From NCBI GenBank assembly GCA_947097635.1, contig CAMURW010000055.1:1-8106 (forward strand): DNA of 8,106 bases. The letters are read 5' to 3'. Below, in pieces: positions 6,280 through 8,106 of this stretch; the stretch's first letter is position 1, and every line of letters begins with the position of its first letter. This stretch comes from an uncultured Bacteroidales bacterium. Lineage in GTDB: Bacteria; Bacteroidota; Bacteroidia; Bacteroidales; P3. Both the position numbers and the translations under genes were made by a program. The notes beneath the pieces were generated by a model. The model was not told the DNA's origin and did not search any database. It worked only from the letters and a program-made list of their open reading frames with translations.

Positions 6280-7029
6280 TTATGCTTTCAGCAGGAAGTT
6301 GATGTCGTCGTTCAGGCAATACTCCTTGATATTATCCATCTTGGTCTTGAACACCTTCATCTTGTTGGGCTTGCCGACGAGTGCGAGCCTGCCGTTCTCC
6401 AGCAGTAGGGCAGTGGCTTCGCGTATGGCTGCCACGGTGACTTTGGGGTTCACAGTGATGTATTCTTTCAGGCGGTCATCGCGTGTTTCGCCGCCATGCT
6501 TGGGGTCGAAGAAGTCGGTATAGTGGGGGTTGATTTGGAATGGTACGATACCCATGCACTCGAAGCTGGCGGGTTGCACGATAGGCATGTCGTTGGTAGT
6601 GCAGAGTGTGGGACCTGCCACGTTGCTGCCGGCACTCCAGCCCATATAGGGAAGACCGTCGAAGGCACGCTGGCGTATGGCTTGCAGCAAGCCTGTGCGT
6701 TGCAGCTCCTTCACTAGGTGGAAGGTGTTGCCGCCGCCAACGGCCACGCCGTCGGTGTCGTAAACGGCATTCACGGGCAGAGCCTTGTGGTGTACCGAGG
6801 TGAGTTTCACACCGAATTCGGCATATACTTTCTGCACTTTGGCTTCATAGGCATCGTAGCTTTTGGTCAAGCCACCTTCCTCCAGGCTAACGCCGGCATA
6901 GGGCACGAAGAGCATACGTTTCACATTGTGCCGGTGGCAGAAGTCGGCAATCATATCTTTGCACCAACCCAGATAGGATTCGCCTCGCATGGTGCTGTTG
7001 CTTATCAATAATAAATTGCGTTTACCCAT
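6280..7029 (-). CDS. pepE: Peptidase E (alpha-aspartyl dipeptidase, family S51)
   Basis: Peptidase E hydrolyses dipeptides with an N-terminal aspartate in the cytoplasm, contributing to peptide turnover. The 249 residues are slightly longer than Salmonella PepE (229). The class-I-glutamine-amidotransferase-like fold is indicated by VGGGNTFHLV (98-107), the nucleophile elbow GWSAGSNVAG (130-139) with catalytic Ser132, Asp147 in TTNDMPIV and His169 in QINPHYTDFF, together forming the Ser-Asp-His triad of the family. I chose ATG at 7029 (MGKRNLLLISNS); an in-frame TTG two codons upstream is open but less likely. It lies 58 bases after gyrB on the same strand, too close to exclude read-through, and no clear promoter is visible in that gap. 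Cyanophycinase is the nearest related family, but length and the NPHYTDFF motif favour peptidase E. Confidence 0.94.
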   Translation of the reverse strand: MGKRNLLLISNSTMRGESYLGWCKDMIADFCHRHNVKRMLFVPYAGVSLEEGGLTKSYDAYEAKVQKVYAEFGVKLTSVHHKALPVNAVYDTDGVAVGGGNTFHLVKELQRTGLLQAIRQRAFDGLPYMGWSAGSNVAGPTLCTTNDMPIVQPASFECMGIVPFQINPHYTDFFDPKHGGETRDDRLKEYITVNPKVTVAAIREATALLLENGRLALVGKPNKMKVFKTKMDNIKEYCLNDDINFLLKA

Positions 7030-7087
7030 ATTCAACTTATTTAGGCTTTATGAACATTAAGGAAACCAAAACTTATATGAACTCTTA

Positions 7088-8106
7088 TCAAGTGTCGATA
7101 TTAGCGTAGGTGGCGTGGCGTTCTATGAACTCGCGGCGGGGCGGCACGTCGTCGCCCATCAGCATGGAGAATACGTGGTCTGCGGAGGCTGCGTTGCTTA
7201 TCGTTACTTGTCTCAGCACGCGGCTTTCGGGATCCATGGTGGTGTCCCATAGCTGCTCGGCGTTCATTTCGCCCAGACCTTTGTAGCGCTGTACGCTAAT
7301 GCCGCTTTTCCTGTCCTTGCCGATCGCGTTGCTTTCCACTTCGTCCACGTTGCCGCCCAGTTCCGTAATGGCGCGCAGGCGGTCGTCCTCGGTCCAGCAA
7401 TATATGCCGCGTTTGCCTTTCCTCACCTGGTATAGGGGAGGCGTGGCGAGGTATACATAGCCGTTCTCTATCAGCTCGGGCATATAGCGAAAGAAGAAAG
7501 TGAGCATCAGCGTATCAATATGGCTGCCGTCCACGTCGGCGTCGGTCATGATGATGACTTTGTGGTAGCGTAGCTTCTCCATGTTCAGTGCCTGGCTGTC
7601 CTCGTTGGTGCCAATGGTGACTCCCAGGGCGGTGTATATGTTCTTTATCTCTTCACTCTCGAAGGCGCGGTGTCTCATGGCTTTCTCCACGTTCAATATC
7701 TTGCCACGCAGGGGCAGGATGGCTTGGTATTTTCGATTGCGTCCCTGCTTAGCACTTCCGCCGGCACTGTCGCCCTCCACGAAGAATATCTCGCACACGC
7801 TGGGATCTTTGTCCTGGCAGTCCGCCAACTTGCCTGGCAGCCCTGTATTACTGAACGCATTGCCCCTCTGCACCAGTTCGCGTGCTTTGCGGGCGGCTTG
7901 GCGGGCTTGTGCTGCCAGCACAACCTTGTCCACTATCAGTTTGGCTTCTTTGGGATGTTCCTCCAAGTAGTTGTTCAGCATTTCGCTCACAGCACTGTCC
8001 ACAGCGCCTCTCACCTCGGTGTTGCCCAGCTTGGTTTTGGTCTGGCCTTCAAACTGTGGCTCGCTCACCTTTACGCTGATGATGGCAGTGAGACCCTCGC
8101 GAAAGT
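7088..8106 (-). CDS. gyrB: DNA gyrase subunit B, C-terminal half (5' end outside window)
   Basis: GyrB supplies the ATPase and TOPRIM parts of gyrase, which introduces negative supercoils using GyrA for DNA cleavage. The frame is open to the right edge, giving 338 complete codons that start FREGLTAIISVKV, within the transducer domain. EPQFEGQTKTKLGN follows. The TOPRIM domain shows FFVEGDSAGGSAKQGR with the metal-binding Glu (fragment residue 110) and MTDADVDGSH with the acidic cluster (188-192). The tail domain has QRYKGLGEMN (272-281) and ends RREFIERHATYANIDT. The topoisomerase IV subunit ParE shares many of these motifs, but the RREFIExxAxYAxID ending and the length of the tail are typical of GyrB from Bacteroidetes. 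The internal GTG at 8066-8068 is not the start. The N-terminal GHKL ATPase domain is beyond the window. Confidence 0.95.
   Translation of the reverse strand, partial: FREGLTAIISVKVSEPQFEGQTKTKLGNTEVRGAVDSAVSEMLNNYLEEHPKEAKLIVDKVVLAAQARQAARKARELVQRGNAFSNTGLPGKLADCQDKDPSVCEIFFVEGDSAGGSAKQGRNRKYQAILPLRGKILNVEKAMRHRAFESEEIKNIYTALGVTIGTNEDSQALNMEKLRYHKVIIMTDADVDGSHIDTLMLTFFFRYMPELIENGYVYLATPPLYQVRKGKRGIYCWTEDDRLRAITELGGNVDEVESNAIGKDRKSGISVQRYKGLGEMNAEQLWDTTMDPESRVLRQVTISNAASADHVFSMLMGDDVPPRREFIERHATYANIDT

Noticed and set aside
7030..7035. TTG start for pepE at 7035
   Set aside because: It adds only two residues; the ATG at 7029 gives the expected MGKRNLLLIS beginning.
7030..7087. Promoter for pepE in the gyrB-pepE gap
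   Set aside because: A TTTG occurs on the minus strand but the nearest TAnn box (TAAATAAG) is 23 bases away and matches poorly.
1..8106. CRISPR array, tRNA, rRNA or insertion sequence
   Set aside because: No regularly spaced repeats, cloverleaf-like sequence, rRNA segment or transposase frame was seen on either strand.

Overview
The window looks like chromosomal core sequence from a member of the Bacteroidales, probably a Prevotella-like or Bacteroides-like species. The reasons are the Rho P-loop written AQPKTGKT, a GyrB tail ending in REFIERHATYANIDT, the lack of clear Shine-Dalgarno sequences before the starts, and AT-rich TTTG/TAnnTTTG-like promoter matter before one gene. The species cannot be fixed from the sequence alone. 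No tRNA, rRNA, CRISPR array, transposase or prophage gene was seen.

Layout. Positions 1-834 (+) hold the C-terminal two thirds of the transcription terminator Rho, cut by the left edge. Positions 835-1439 are a 605-base stretch with no convincing gene. It contains several palindromes, including a strong 42-base hairpin at 1030-1071, and ends in a possible promoter for the next gene. Positions 1440-2474 (+) encode a PLP-dependent low-specificity L-threonine aldolase. A 117-base convergent gap follows. From there to the right edge all genes are on the minus strand. In transcription order they are gyrB (C-terminal half, cut by the right edge), pepE (alpha-aspartyl dipeptidase), nfo (endonuclease IV) and a 902-residue divergent relative of pyruvate phosphate dikinase (PPDK).

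How the genes relate. nfo and the PPDK-like gene are almost certainly co-transcribed, because only six bases separate the nfo stop from the chosen ATG of the next gene. pepE follows gyrB by 58 bases and may be read through from it. nfo follows pepE by 133 bases and may have its own promoter. The set is mostly housekeeping: DNA topology, base-excision repair, peptide turnover, transcription termination and glycine/threonine metabolism.

The least ordinary item is the PPDK-like protein. It keeps the nucleotide-binding and phosphohistidine-domain architecture of PPDK, with the catalytic His at residue 577. It has lost several signature residues, carries a ~145-residue N-terminal extension, and has a ~265-residue C-terminal region in place of the PEP/pyruvate TIM barrel. 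It is unlikely to be a true PPDK, and its reaction is unknown. The second item worth attention is the structured intergenic region between rho and the aldolase gene, which may be an interspersed repeat or an RNA element.
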